DNA of 64,000 nt. It comes from Pomphorhynchus laevis. Its lineage: Eukaryota; Acanthocephala; Palaeacanthocephala; Echinorhynchida; Pomphorhynchidae. The position numbers and the translations under genes were made by a program. Where the stretch lies: contig WNNJ02002510.1 of NCBI GenBank assembly GCA_012934845.2, forward strand, positions 1 to 64,000, read 5' to 3'. The notes under the pieces were generated by a model. It made no database searches. It saw only the letters and a program-made list of their open reading frames with translations, and was not told the origin of the DNA. This document shows, in pieces, positions 37,640 to 49,289 of the stretch (positions within the stretch are counted from its first letter, which is position 1; every line of letters starts with the position of its first letter).

Positions 37640-38745
37640 AGTGAAAATTCCACATTACGCTACAACGACATCTCAACAACTCGTTAGACAACGTTACTCG
37701 TCTCATGTCATTTCTTGGTTCAAATCCTACCTCTCAAATCGCTCTTATCAAGTAGTCTCCAACTCCAACTCTTCTGCGCCGGTTCCTCTCAGCTGCGGTG
37801 TACCACAAGGATCCGTTCTAGGGCCGCTTCTTTTCACCTTCTTCTTGGTGATTTATCTTCCATCGTGGTCCCTTTCGGCTTTGAACTTATTCAGTACGCT
37901 GACTATATGGTAATCTACGCATTATGCACACTCACATATGCATCCAACCTCGCTTCCGATGCATCGTCTTGCCTCTCCACTATTCACGCATATCTTTGTT
38001 CAATCCGTATGTTTCTAAACAACGAGAAATCTAACATGATGTGGATAACACCGCGCCACACTTACACCCTCGATTTTCCAGTATGCATACACAATTTCCG
38101 TCTACCAGAAGTGACTATCATGACAATCCTCGATGTCCCTTTTGACAATAATATCTCGTTTCTGCCTTTCATTCGTAGCAAGATCAGTTCATGATCCCTC
38201 ACCCTCCGTGACATCCAAAGTGTCCGTAGAAACCTTGACGTCAAATCGACAGCTATTTTAATCTCCAGCCTTTTCATGCCTCGTCTAGAATATTGCTTAG
38301 GTCTTCTCGTAAGCTGTCCAGCATATCAATTTCACTATTTACAAAGGATTCTGCATACAGCTACTAGAGTCATCTTTCGCCTTCGCAAGTACGACCACAT
38401 CTCCAACACCCTCCGCATCCTTAACTGGCTCGACATTCCGAGCTGCATAACCTCTCAAATTCTCACACTTGCATGGCAAATCAAATTCCGGCACAACCCT
38501 CCTTATCTATATCTTACTGATAGCGCATCCTTTATGACGACTGGTCTCTCCCTAAGAAGTCATCGCTCCTACTCGCTTTTCGTCCCCCGTCACAACGGTA
38601 ATCACGGATATCGTGCGTTCACCATCGCTGCACCACACCTTTGGAACAAACTTCCTCGAGAAACAAAATCAATGACGTCGCTTAAACACTTCAAAACTTC
38701 CTTGATCGCCATACTTCTTGCAAACTAACTAAAATAACACTTTCA
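37640..38745 (+). pseudogene. LINE RT remnant, CR1/L2/Jockey-like
   Basis: Starts within the RT palm: SHVISWFKSYLSNRSYQVV, then LSCGVPQGSVLGPLLF. After a frame change it passes a degraded catalytic box (QYADYMVIYA, where ADD is expected). It ends with the typical thumb and tail (PRLEYCLGLLV, LWNKLPRETKSMTSLKHFKTSL). Two reading-frame changes and the ADY substitution make it inactive. The stop at 38726 is the natural end and a hairpin-bearing 3' UTR follows. Confidence 0.8.
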
Positions 38746-38820
38746 GCCGCAATAAATTCAATAACTCTACATACAAGTTCAAACATTCATCGGACCTAAA
38801 CTTGTCTTTTAATTTTTATA

Positions 38821-38858
38821 GTGGGCCTGTAAGTGGTTCTATTCACCACAAAGGCCAC
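38821..38858 (+). other. 3'-terminal LINE hairpin
   Basis: GTGGGCCT pairs with AGGCCAC (one bulge) and encloses GTGGT / ACCAC. A short TAAATAAATTCTATTC tail follows, typical of CR1/Jockey-like 3' ends where the RT recognises its own transcript. Confidence 0.55.
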
Positions 38859-39109
38859 TCTAAATAAATTCTATTCTATATAATATATTTAATAATATCT
38901 ATGTAATATATTATATTACATGTTGTTTAATCTGAAAATTTGACTACTCTTTTTGACTACTCCAACTTTAGTAAGTTAAAATAAATCAATTATTTTAATA
39001 TCAAAATTAAATAATAAATACTAAATACATAATCCTCTTCCTTTTTGATTATATAGTTTCAATAGAACAAAGAAGAAAATGTAGTGTTAACAAAGTGCAC
39101 ATATTTAGA

Positions 39110-39475
39110 AGAAAATTGCCTAAACTTCACTACTTATTTAAACGTTAACCTGATTTCAACAAAGATGCAATTGTTTATAAGAAACCTTGTAAAGAATATG
39201 AACAGGTATATGTTGGTCAAACCGGTTAAGGTTTGGTTAAGCGTATTAAACAACATAATTATAATGTACATAAGGGGACCACTTCTACTGCTGTTGCTCA
39301 TCATTTTGTGAGTTAGAGTCATTCCATTGATTTTGAAAATGCATTTTAAAAGTAACTTGTTATCTCGTATTATTCAATAAGCGTATTTTATTAAAAAAAC
39401 CTTATTTAATGCTTAACAATAAAACTAATTTCAACCTTAAATTAATTTATTATTATTAATTTAATAATGTAAATT
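39110..39475 (+). pseudogene. Orphan PLE GIY-YIG endonuclease fragment
   Basis: One + frame reads DAIVYKKPCKEYEQVYVGQTG, a stop, then GLVKRIKQHNYNVHKG and AVAHHFVS. This is the GIY-YIG layout (VY..CKE....VYVGQT...R...H) of canonical PLEs, with the arginine of KRIKQH in place. A degraded C-terminal tail follows to about 39475. No RT lies upstream, so it is a 5'-truncated copy. The residues differ from the endonuclease at 56.8 kb (QQYIGATSGQ), so this is a different PLE lineage. Confidence 0.65.
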
Positions 39476-39479
39476 ATTC

Positions 39480-42400
39480 TAATATTACATTATTTTTCAA
39501 TTTGTTTGTCTTCTCATTGTTCTAAGATTTTGTTTTGGTTTAGATTAAATTATAATTAATTACTCTATTATTACATTATTTTTATTATTCAATTCGTATG
39601 TTTTTATCATTTGTTTTATGATTTTGTTTTTTCTTAATGATTTTTTCTTTCTTCTTTGCTCTTTTGTTTGTTTTAAAAATACGTGATGTTCAATTTATGT
39701 TTTTCGGTATTTACATTTACATTTTTTCGTGAACATTTTAATTCTCGTTATGATAGCAAGAGCTATCGAAATATTGTAATTTAAAAAAGGAAATTTTTTC
39801 TTCTTAGTTCCAGTAAAATACTCTCTAATCGAAAATGGAAGGAGATTGTGTTTAGTGAGTAGTATCAAATAAAAGTTCTTCGGAAGAATGACGATTACAT
39901 TTCCAGATGTGTCTATAATTTTGTTTTATAAATTTGTTTTTCCTTTTTGCTTGTTTGAAAATGTGTACTGTTTGAAAATGGAAGGATATTATGGGTTTAG
40001 TGGGTAGTATTTTATAGACCATTAATATTAATATTACAATTAATATTAATATCAATTAATATTACAATTAATATTAATTGTAATAGTTAATATAAAAATT
40101 AATATTAACAAAAAGCATTTATAAGGTGTATTAATAGAAAAAGTTTGATTATCTTATAACTTAAACGTCATGTCTTTAAAATTATTTTTTGTGCAAAAAA
40201 GTTCACATTAAAACAACTTCGCTAATTACCTTTATAGTAATTAATTTGTGGTATACTTTAGAAATGTATTGTTTTAAACAAAAGTTATATTTTAGCAATT
40301 TTTTTATTATTATTTTAGCGAATTTTTCATTGATTATTAGTTTTTTGATATGCCAATAAAATAACAAAATACAATAACTTTCGTTAACAAAGTTTATTTC
40401 AATTATCTTATTTTAACCAATTTTTAATTAAAAGATAAATGAACGATATAAAATTTAATTTAGTTTTGTGAGTATTTTGACTAATTCAATGTATTTTTTC
40501 AATTTCACAATATTAAAAACTTATTATTGAAAGGATAATAAAAGAGATGAAAACTAAATAAAAAATAAACATTTTTGATAAATACTAATTTGATGACGAG
40601 TTAGCTGATAATCTTAGCGATCCGCACAAATTCTGAAGAGTTCTTTTAAGAATCGTTTAAATTAGAGCTGACATGGTCCACAGAAACTTTGAGCATAAGT
40701 AAAACTTCATTATTTAGGCTTAGAGTAAAAGTTATAAGAGGAGAGATGTGTCAAATCATATTCTAACACGCATAAAAGTTTAGAGTTTGATGATAAAGAT
40801 GTCAAATATTCACACATACTAAGCTAAAAGACCAATTGTCCAAATACCAGAGAATTATGTGAATCTATATGCTAAAATCTATAAAAATATGAAATCTATG
40901 ATTTGTTAAAAAATCGTCATAAAAATATCAAATTTTATATCTAAATTTGTAAAAATAAATATGACGTAAATATTTTGACAGCATTCTAAAATAAAAACAT
41001 TAAATATTTATTTATATTTAATATTATTAATATTAAACATTAAATATTATTTAATACAATTGATATTATAGTTCATAAACAGTTAAAAAGTCCAATGTAA
41101 ATTAATTCCACGTTACCATATCAGTTCCAGATCGACATATAAATTTATACATATAAATTAAATAAAATCGTTATTTAGTAATAAAAATATTTTATTTTCA
41201 AAATAATAAATATAATAAGCTACTGATTAATAGTTTATTATGTATTTTATAAACCAATATATAAATTGATTATAAATAACTACTCTTTATAAAATCGCAA
41301 AATTATTATATTATATTAAATTTCCTAAATATTATTTTTAGATATTAGTATTTGTAATATATATAAAACATAATAATTAGTAATAATCAATTTCGGAATA
41401 ATTTTGGAGGAAAATATAAATTTTAATGATCACGAATTTACATTGTTATAAATTTTGGACGTTATACACATAAATAAAATCGTTATAAATAAAATATTTT
41501 ATTTGCAAAATAAAAAATATAAGAAGCTACTGGTTAATAGTTTATTAATCAATTACTTATAAACCAATATATAAATTAATTATAAATAACTACTTTTTAT
41601 AAAATCGCAATTTAATATTAATATTAAATATTAATATTAATATAATATTATATTAATATTAATATTACAATATTTATTTAATATTACTACTATAATAATA
41701 AAAAAACAATAAAAGATAAATTAAAATATTATTAAAATAACAAAATTGATTTAAATATTCTTAATATTATTTAATATTATTAATATTTTATATTAAAATG
41801 TACTTGGTGAACACTCACTAAAAAATTTTATAACCTACCTAATCAAGAAAGACTGTTAGTGGGAATAAGTCTTCAATAAATAAATTATGCCACTTACAGC
41901 ATAAATACGTTAAATATTCATTTTGTAATAAATACAAATTTGGGTTAGTACATTTTTATTGCAATTTGCTTTGTGATTTATCGTTTTTATCTTACATGTT
42001 ATTATGAGTATAATATTATGCGTTATATCGTAAATCATATTTAGCAAAGTCATATCATGAAGAAAATTAGCTTTATCAGGCAATGAAGCAAAAGTTTTAA
42101 ATAACTGATCATAACTATTTTATCATATAAATAATAAATCAAATCTGTTCATTTGGTATAGAAATATTAAAATCTAATCGATTGCATGAAACAATAAATC
42201 TGTTATACATCAAAATGCCAACAATATGATATTAAAAAAGCTGAAACTACATCAATAATAATTTTATAAAAATTTTTAAAAATAATTTAAATGGTAATCT
42301 AATAAAAATATTAAAGTGCTCTTTCTAAAAATTTCAAAAATATCACATGGCTTCAAGTAGCGGCTGAGTGAATAAATTTAATGTGCCATGACTCATAAAT

Positions 42401-43130
42401 AGCTAAGGTTAAAGTTGATAAATTAATAAACCACTGTGTTTTGAATTTGTTTAAAATAAAAAAGACTACAAAATAAAGTACTTTTAATTTTGTAATTTTA
42501 TTACATTCATTTGCCATTTTGGTAGTTTATATTTAGCGGAAACCATATTATTGTTATCTAATGAAACATTTACGCATAAAGATCAAACGCGATCAATGTC
42601 TCGAGTAATCGGATGTGCGCATTCCCAAAAACAGTGACATTACGGCGGTGATTTTATAAAATCTGTTTTGACATTTAAATTACGACTTTAATGCACAGCA
42701 CAAATAAAATATCAATAAGAAACATTTTATATCTAATATATGATGCATAGAATGCCAATAACACTGTAAATGACAAATTTTTATTTGGATATCGTTAGCT
42801 TCTAATTCATAACGTCTATTTTAGTCTTGAAAGTTGAAAATTAATTAAACACTAAAAGTTTAATTATGTTCTAATTATTAAATAATTAAATTAATGATTT
42901 TTCGTTTTATATAATTAATTATTATTTTTATAATAATTAATTATATTATAATTAATTATTAATAATCAACAATTAATAATATTAATTAATTTAATGATAA
43001 TATTAATTAATGATAAAAAAGTTTTAAGAGATAAAATACACATTTTGAGAGATTAAATACACTTTTTTTATTATTAATATTAATAATATTAATAATAAAA
43101 AAGTTTGTGAGGCATAAAAAAGTTTGTGAG
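39480..43130. other. Long AT-rich region, no gene
   Basis: Extremely AT-rich. Contains a duplicated ~140-base segment (41160-41310 and 41470-41612) and short near-repeats at about 39830 and 39975 (GAAAATGGAAGGA). No coding or RNA gene is supported. Confidence 0.5.
41160..41612. repeat. Direct repeat pair, ~140 bp, 315 bp apart
   Basis: 41160-41310 and 41470-41612 share TAAATAAAATCGTTAT, GCTACTGRTTAATAGTTTATT and ATAAACCAATATATAAATT in the same order. By eye they are about 85% alike. Confidence 0.6.
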
Positions 43131-43160
43131 ATAATAACATACAATACTTGGACTTCACAG

Positions 43161-43377
43161 ATACTTACTCGTTGATCGCTCAACTCGCCTTGAAAATCGC
43201 CAAATATTACAAGGCATTCTGCGAAAGAAAAAAATACTACATTGGTTTAATGGCAAGTTATCCGAGTTACAAAAATTGAGGCTAGTTGATCTTAAAGAAG
43301 AGTGCCGTAACCGTGGGCTTAACTATACTGGTCTTAAAAGTGAATTAATTGCGCGTCTAAAATCTTGTGTGAAATAA
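43161..43377 (+). CDS. SAP-domain reading frame (exon or LINE ORF1 piece)
   Basis: The frame is open from a stop at 43135 to TAA at 43375. It has no ATG, but an acceptor-like TTCACAG ends at 43160. It encodes a basic stretch (ILRKKKILHWFNGKL) and then a clear SAP helix-extension-helix: LQKLRLVDLKEECRNRGLN, YTGLKSELIARLKSC, stop. Hydrophobic positions L-V-L, the GL turn and the K-EL-RL pattern all match. SAP domains bind DNA or RNA scaffolds. It could be the last exon of a host gene or the N-terminal part of an ORF1 belonging to the LINE that begins shortly downstream. Its composition is GC-richer than its flanks and it has no internal break. Confidence 0.5.
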
Positions 43378-43649
43378 TATACTTACCTAAGTACGAATAA
43401 CATCTCATGGTTTGTCTCATTTCAGTACTTGCGGGATCATACATAATAACATAATGGTAGTGACTTTTAAATCGATACTTTGCATTTTTATCGTCTTAGA
43501 ATTGGATCTAGCACTATAACTTGTAAAGTTCGAACTTTTATTGAGGTTCCTAGGCATATGTATCTTCATGCGTTCATTCTACTTTTTGTGCGGTTTGTAT
43601 TCATCCCTACATATGGAAAAGAAATCTTATGTCAATGATTCCTCTTAAA

Positions 43650-44495
43650 TGTTTGCTAGGTCCAGAGATGCACAAACAACACTGATATCAAAACTAAAAA
43701 GTCACTAATCTCCAATCTTTCCTAACTCAGTAGAAAAAATACAACAACCCACATGTTTTTCACAGTTCCACAAACAACTGCAATGAAGTCAGGGTCTGCT
43801 AAGAAGAACTAAATATTAATCAGTCTATTAAAGCACATAGTTTTAAAAATATAGATATAATTTATCCAGATGTTTCTTCAACGAAACGTGAAGAATTAGA
43901 GCTGCAATGAGTCCCTCCATATCACAACACACTAAATCAAATACTTCTGTCATCCGACAGGAAAAGTCCGGTTCCACAAATTACACCTCACGGGTTTTTT
44001 TTAATTCTCTTTATTGAGGATCAAATTATCCTGTTCACAAGAGTTACAATTCTTCATACTAAGATAATACTAGGAAAATATACTCGTATAGAAACCCAAA
44101 GAGCATATTAAATTCAAACACCAAACCTAACTTTTTTAATTAAGCAAGTCGTCGTTTTCTCTCACGTAATAAGTGCATTGTAATTGGAAATATTTCTGAA
44201 TCCTCTTCTAGTGTTATTTCGGAGCGTATAGACAATAATATACATGCATGCACAAGCATAAAATCTATGTTCAGCTATAAAGAACGATCAATCAGATCTA
44301 CCATTGTATTTTCAGCAGTCATTCGATTAGGTAAACTCCTCATCTTATTAAAGTAATATTTCTAATTTTCTATTGGCAGCTGAAGTACTAAAACGTCGAT
44401 ACAGGCTTTTAACTTATTGTAATAATAACGTATATATATTACCAAATAAATCACAAGAAACTATCAAATTGGACAGAATTAAAGTAACCATTAAG
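43650..44495 (+). pseudogene. Degraded LINE ORF1 region
   Basis: Several + frames carry protein-like pieces without a clean ORF: ARSRDAQTTLISKLKS at about 43660, SRNKCIVIGNISESSSSV at about 44165, and AAEVLKRRYRLLTYCNNNVY then ILPNKSQET at 44373-44460. These resemble the nucleic-acid-binding ORF1 preceding the RT of Jockey/CR1-like LINEs. The region runs straight into the RT at about 44495 with the endonuclease and early RT missing. Confidence 0.45.
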
Positions 44496-45610
44496 ACGTT
44501 ATTCTGTTCGATTTTAGTCGTGCGTTTGATCGTGTTCCCCATAGTATCCTTATTCAAACAGTGGCCAGCTACGGCATTAATAGCTCAGTTATAGGGTGGA
44601 TTAGAGATTTTCTATCTAACAGATCTTTCAGAGTACGAGTTTGTAGTACCCGATCCTCACCACATTTAATTACGTCAGGAGTTTCTCAGGGTTCTGTACT
44701 AGGACCTTTATTGTTTAACATGTTCATGAACAGTTTACTCACACAGCTCCATTGTCCGTGTGTAGCCTTTGCTGACGACATCAAGATCTGGTGTGAGGTC
44801 ATATCTGCAGATGACTATATCCGCTTACAGCGTGGCATTGACAGGGTTTATACATGGAGTGTTAATACTGGGGTGTTGTTAAACATTTCAAAGTACTCAC
44901 ACATTCGTCTCGACAGGTCCAATGTGACTTTCTTGTATAGTGTCGGGACATATAGTATCATTTCGACCAATAAGGTTCGTGATCTTGGCATACTTATGCA
45001 ATCGACACTTAAAACTAGAATGCATACTGAAATACGTTGCAGTTCAGCAAGGAAGATGATTTATCTGATTAAAACTTGCTTCGTGTCAATATCTCCTCAG
45101 TGTTTTGCTCGGCTATATAATGCGCTTGCTCGTCCTCATATCGAATATACTATCCAGGCATCATTCCCTTCTACAAGAGGTGAAATGAGGGATTTGGAGA
45201 GAATTCTACGTCGTGGTAGCAAGCTCGTTCGAGGATGTAAAATGATGAGTTATAGCGATCGTTTAAGTTCAATAGGCATGATATCAGTGCAAGTCAGACT
45301 ACTCGTTTTGGATCTGTTTGCGATGTGGTCTATAGTAAAGGGGATAGATTGCTATCCAAGTGAATGTGTTGAATTAAATGTCCGACAAAGTCGCAGGGGT
45401 CATTCTCTCGCGTTACACGCAAGACAAATTGGAAGGTCGACAATGGTATCTCGATTGTCACGCAGAGTGAGAAAGTTGTGGAATGCATTGCCTCACGACA
45501 TCATGACTGCGTCATCATTGAGCCAATTCAAAGCCATGGACAACACTTGGATAAGACACGCTGATCAAGGCAACATTGGAAGTTCTTATTCTTATTTTGG
45601 TTGTAATTGA
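44495..45610 (+). pseudogene. LINE reverse transcriptase, CR1/Jockey-like, 5'-deleted
   Basis: A long uninterrupted frame: VILFDFSRAFDRVPHSILI (RT motif A), SGVSQGSVLGPLLFNMFMNS (motif B), CVAFADDIKIW (motif C, intact FADD), thumb (LYNALARPHIEYTIQ) and tail (RVRKLWNALPHDIMTASSL). The catalytic aspartates are present and there are no stops over about 370 codons, so this is the youngest LINE here. The endonuclease and the first RT motifs are missing, so it cannot move by itself. The ATG at 44561 is internal to the RT and is not a real start. Confidence 0.85.
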
Positions 45611-45644
45611 CATGCTTGTTTCATGTGTTGTAATGTGCGATGAG

Positions 45645-45675
45645 AGGGCAAAACGGCCTTTTTGGTCAAAGCCCT
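45645..45675 (+). other. 3'-terminal LINE hairpin
   Basis: AGGGC / GCCCT encloses GGCC / GGTC with a T-rich loop, about 35 bases after the LINE stop codon. A short TATATAATAATT tail follows. Same architecture as 38821-38858. Confidence 0.5.
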
Positions 45676-45708
45676 GTATATAATAATTCACAAAGATCGT
45701 AATTCTTG

Positions 45709-46102
45709 TAAAAATTTTCAGGTGCACGCAGAACCCTACGTTCGATGGAAGTTAATGAGCTTATGATAAGTTTATCCAAATCCTCCGAGATCAAAATACT
45801 TGACTCGGTTAAACATGTAGAAAGTTGGACAGACTATAACGCTGTTTTTAATCGCCACCCCGTGATGAGAGAGGAATGACTGGATTTCCTTAGAGGTAAA
45901 AGCCGTACCTTGATCAGAATGGATTGAAGCAGGTGAACCGAAAATTGAAAAGATCTGGGTTAAACAGTCTATGACAGTGTGTAGTCATATCAGAACATGG
46001 AAAGGCAAAGGGGAATCTGCTATACTCGTCAATGACGGGTATAGTAAAAATTTTCAGGTGCACGCAGAACCCTACGTTCGATGGAAGTTAATGAGCTTAT
46101 GA
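45709..46102. repeat. 57-bp direct repeat flanking an integrase piece
   Basis: GTAAAAATTTTCAGGTGCAC and the following ~37 bases occur at 45709-45766 and again at 46044-46102 with no difference seen. Between them lies the Gypsy integrase fragment. The repeat itself has no recognisable origin. Confidence 0.85.
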
Positions 46103-49100
46103 ACATTCTAAATCATTCTCAGATTTATGTAGATTGAACGCCGGCGTTCATTAAAGAAGTATCACATCCCCATTATTATTTGCCATTTTTATAAATGACT
46201 TTGCAGTCACCAAGGTTAACTCAAAATGCTGTAAATATGCAGATGACATTTCCATCTTGAATGTAGCAAGCACTCGAATGATTCTATGGACGCGGAAGTA
46301 AGCAATCTTCTAGATGGGTGTTCAACGAACCGTGTTATGCCTAATCTAAGCAAATCGAAAATAATCCGGTTCTCTTTAAAAACAATTGACGCTTGCAAAT
46401 TTCTTAAAAATTTTGGCCTAATTCGAGTAGAACTTCGGATTCTATAAATTACTTTCATAAGTAACCTATGCTGGGGTAGCCACATAAAAAATCTTAGCCT
46501 CAGGTGGACGAAAAAATCTTGGTTTCAATATAGCGCAGCTTTTGCACTCGCTTGAAATATTCCTAACATCCGAGAGGGAAAATGGGAGGTTCCGTTTTTG
46601 CACGAAATGCCAAAGGCGAGTAATTCCCGGGTGGCATAATTGACTATGGACTTTACGAAGATGCTGAAGATCATGATTGGTGAATGAGACAGAGTTGCAG
46701 AACGCGTCGCGAGAAAGAGCGTCAGCGGCATGATTGAGCTTCCCAGCTCGGTACTGGATATCAAATTTAAATTGGGACAACTCCAAACGCCATCTTAATA
46801 TCTTGTCGTTCTTTATTTTGTTGTTGTGAGCACTGAACATGTATGAAACAAAACGCTTATCCGTAATAATCTTGAATGGTTGGATGTACAAATAGTGTCT
46901 CCAGTATCTTAACGCTTCAACAATAGCCAGCGCTTCCTTTTCAATGGCGGTGAATCGTTTCGCGTTTTTGTCGAGGGATCTTGAAAAGAAGGCGACAGGC
47001 TTACTATTTTGAGACAAACAAGCTCCAATCGATCGCTCACTTGCGTCTGTCTCTATCGTGAATGGCAATTCAAAGTCGATGGTTGACAAAGTGGCTTCAG
47101 CTATACGTTCCTTCAAAGTATGGAAAGCTTTCAGTGCAGAATGAGATAATGGGAAAGACTGAGAATCAATTAGAGGACGAATCAACTTTGAGAAATCTTT
47201 AATCCAGGAACTGTAGTAGGCGAACAAACCAACAATACGCTTTAAGGATGCTGCGTTCTTGGGTTCCTCAAGGGAAGTAACTGAAATCACTCGATTGGGG
47301 TCAGGGGACATTTTTCCTTTAGAAATTTGGTAACCAAGTATTCGTATACACGAAGACGCGAACACACACTTTGAATTGTTCAAGGTTATATTGTATTTTG
47401 TGGCTACGTTTAGAAAAGCTTCAGGTTACTGTCATGTTGCTCTTTACTTCTTCCGCCGATCACGACATCATCCAGATAAGCGTAGGTGTCTGTCAACTTC
47501 TCTCTATTAATTATACTATTGATAACTCGTTGAAAAGCAGGAACGGCGTTTGTGAGACCGAATGGTAGACGATTGAAGTGATATAAGGATCCATTCGCCT
47601 CGAAAGCAGTATAATGACGCTCGTCACTGCGCAGCAAAATCTGATGGTAAGCTGATTTAAGATCGAGACAACTGTAAAAGGAATATGGAGCTAATTTGTT
47701 GATAAAATCATCAATTCGTGGAAGTGGGAAGGCGTCGAGCTGAGTAAATTTATTGACAGTTTCCGAATAGTCAACAACCATCCGTCTCTTTTGGTTCTGA
47801 TTGACAATGAGTACTTGAGCGCGCCAGGGCGATTGACTTGGTTCGATAATTTCGTCGGATAATAGTTGTTTGATTTGGCTGTCAATGAACTTTTCATCGT
47901 ACGGATTTCTTCTACGAGATTTTGTTGCGATAGGATGGATGGATTCGTCCAGAAATTTGAATAGCTGAGGAGATTCAACTGTCAAAGCTTCTGCAGCTCC
48001 AATTGTAAAACAAGGCTCGGAACCGTTGAATTTCATAAGTAACGAAGTGTGTCTTGAAAGGAATGGCCGGCCAAGTATAACATCCGAACATAAAGACGAC
48101 AAAATATGGAATTTTATATTCTTGTAAGGTCTGCCATCAGCTGATATATCCGCTACCACGAATTGTCGTAATTTAGTCGAGAATGCGGTGTTCGCCATAG
48201 ACACACGTATAGTTGAGGGGTTCGATGTCAGTTTGCACAAAGTGGAAATATCAGGTCTTATCAAATTGAGTGCACTACCTGTATCAATCAACGCATTTAA
48301 CGAAACCCCTTTTATACAAATTTGAATTGTTGGTAGCGTCGCGGCAGAATCTTGAAAGAAAGAAGTACTACCTAGCACGGAATGGACACCTGTTGAAATT
48401 TGTCGTTTGGATTTACACACCCGTGCGAAATGACCCAACTTCCCGCAAGTACGACAAGTGATATTCTTAGCAGGACATCGATCTCGTTTGTGAATTGTAT
48501 CTCCACAAAAGTAGCATTTGCGACGTTCTACCGAGTTACATTGTATTTGACAAGGAAGTTCTTCTTGTATATTTTCATGTAGTTCATTTATGGTCATCGA
48601 TTCACAACCCATATTTAAGTTTGATTGTTCTGTGAAATGGCTTGCTTGAGTATGCGCGTCTTCCAAAGTTCGTGCAAGCTCGTACGCCTTGGCTTTATTG
48701 TGTACCGCAGCTTCAAGCAGGCGTTGCCGAATTATCGGTGAGTTGATTCCTGCGACGAACGTGTCGCGTAAAAATAAATCTCGATGATTTTGAGCTGTTA
48801 CAGCCTCGAATGGACATTCACGACCCAGAGATTCGATATGCCTTATGAATTGATCGATTGTTTGGTTGGACGATTGGCGCTGATTACGCAATTGATGTCG
48901 CAGAAACAAATCCGTTTTCGATTTGACGTACGTAGTAGATAACGTCGATAACGCGTCTTCGTAAGTTTCCGTTTCTCGAAAAAGGTCGTAAACCTCCGCT
49001 GAAACCAGGTTCGTTAAAATGTGAAATTTGTCACTATCGGACGGTGACTCCAAGGACGAAATGAATGTCTTGAAACGTATGAGCCAATGTCTCTAGGTGC

Positions 49101-49253
49101 GCTCGGCATTCGTGTCATCAGGATGCAATTCCAAGATGTTTGGCTTCAAGATCTTGTCCATGGTAACAGTGTATTAGAATAAATTGTACCGAGTAAATTC
49201 AAGCAGAGAAGAATAGGCTTTATTCTAATACATCTAGAATAACAAGTCAAAAG
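45767..49253 (-). mobile_element. Gypsy LTR retrotransposon fossil
   Basis: A minus-strand Gypsy-class element. Parts in order are a leader with possible remnant of the 5' LTR (about 49253-49165), gag with two zinc knuckles (about 49162-48400), protease (DTGSALN), RT (about 47900-47200, with the YLDD box), RNase H (ETDASERSIGACLS) and the HHCC integrase zinc finger (about 46600-46500). A separate integrase-core piece (IDEYSRFPFAFPC) lies at 46043-45767. No 3' LTR is visible and the 5' one is at best partial, so age cannot be taken from LTRs. Conserved motifs suggest moderate age. It is broken, with roughly three interruptions, one of them a patch of LINE sequence inside the integrase. No envelope gene is seen. 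Confidence 0.9.
46102..46491 (+). repeat. 390-bp copy of LINE sequence inside the Gypsy fossil
   Basis: Almost identical to 49842-50231 (about three differences seen), which is an internal piece of the LINE next door. It carries the LINE's RT motif C region (KCCKYADDISILNVAS in a + frame). It has neither LINE end, so it did not arrive by ordinary retrotransposition. Confidence 0.9.
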
Positions 49254-49289
49254 GTAAGTATCATTACAGGTTCACTTTGTTTAGACCAT

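Noticed and set aside
44373-44594. Hydrophobic 73-codon ORF as a membrane protein
   Set aside because: Its second half is the RT motif A region read in another frame; only the first half may be ORF1-derived.
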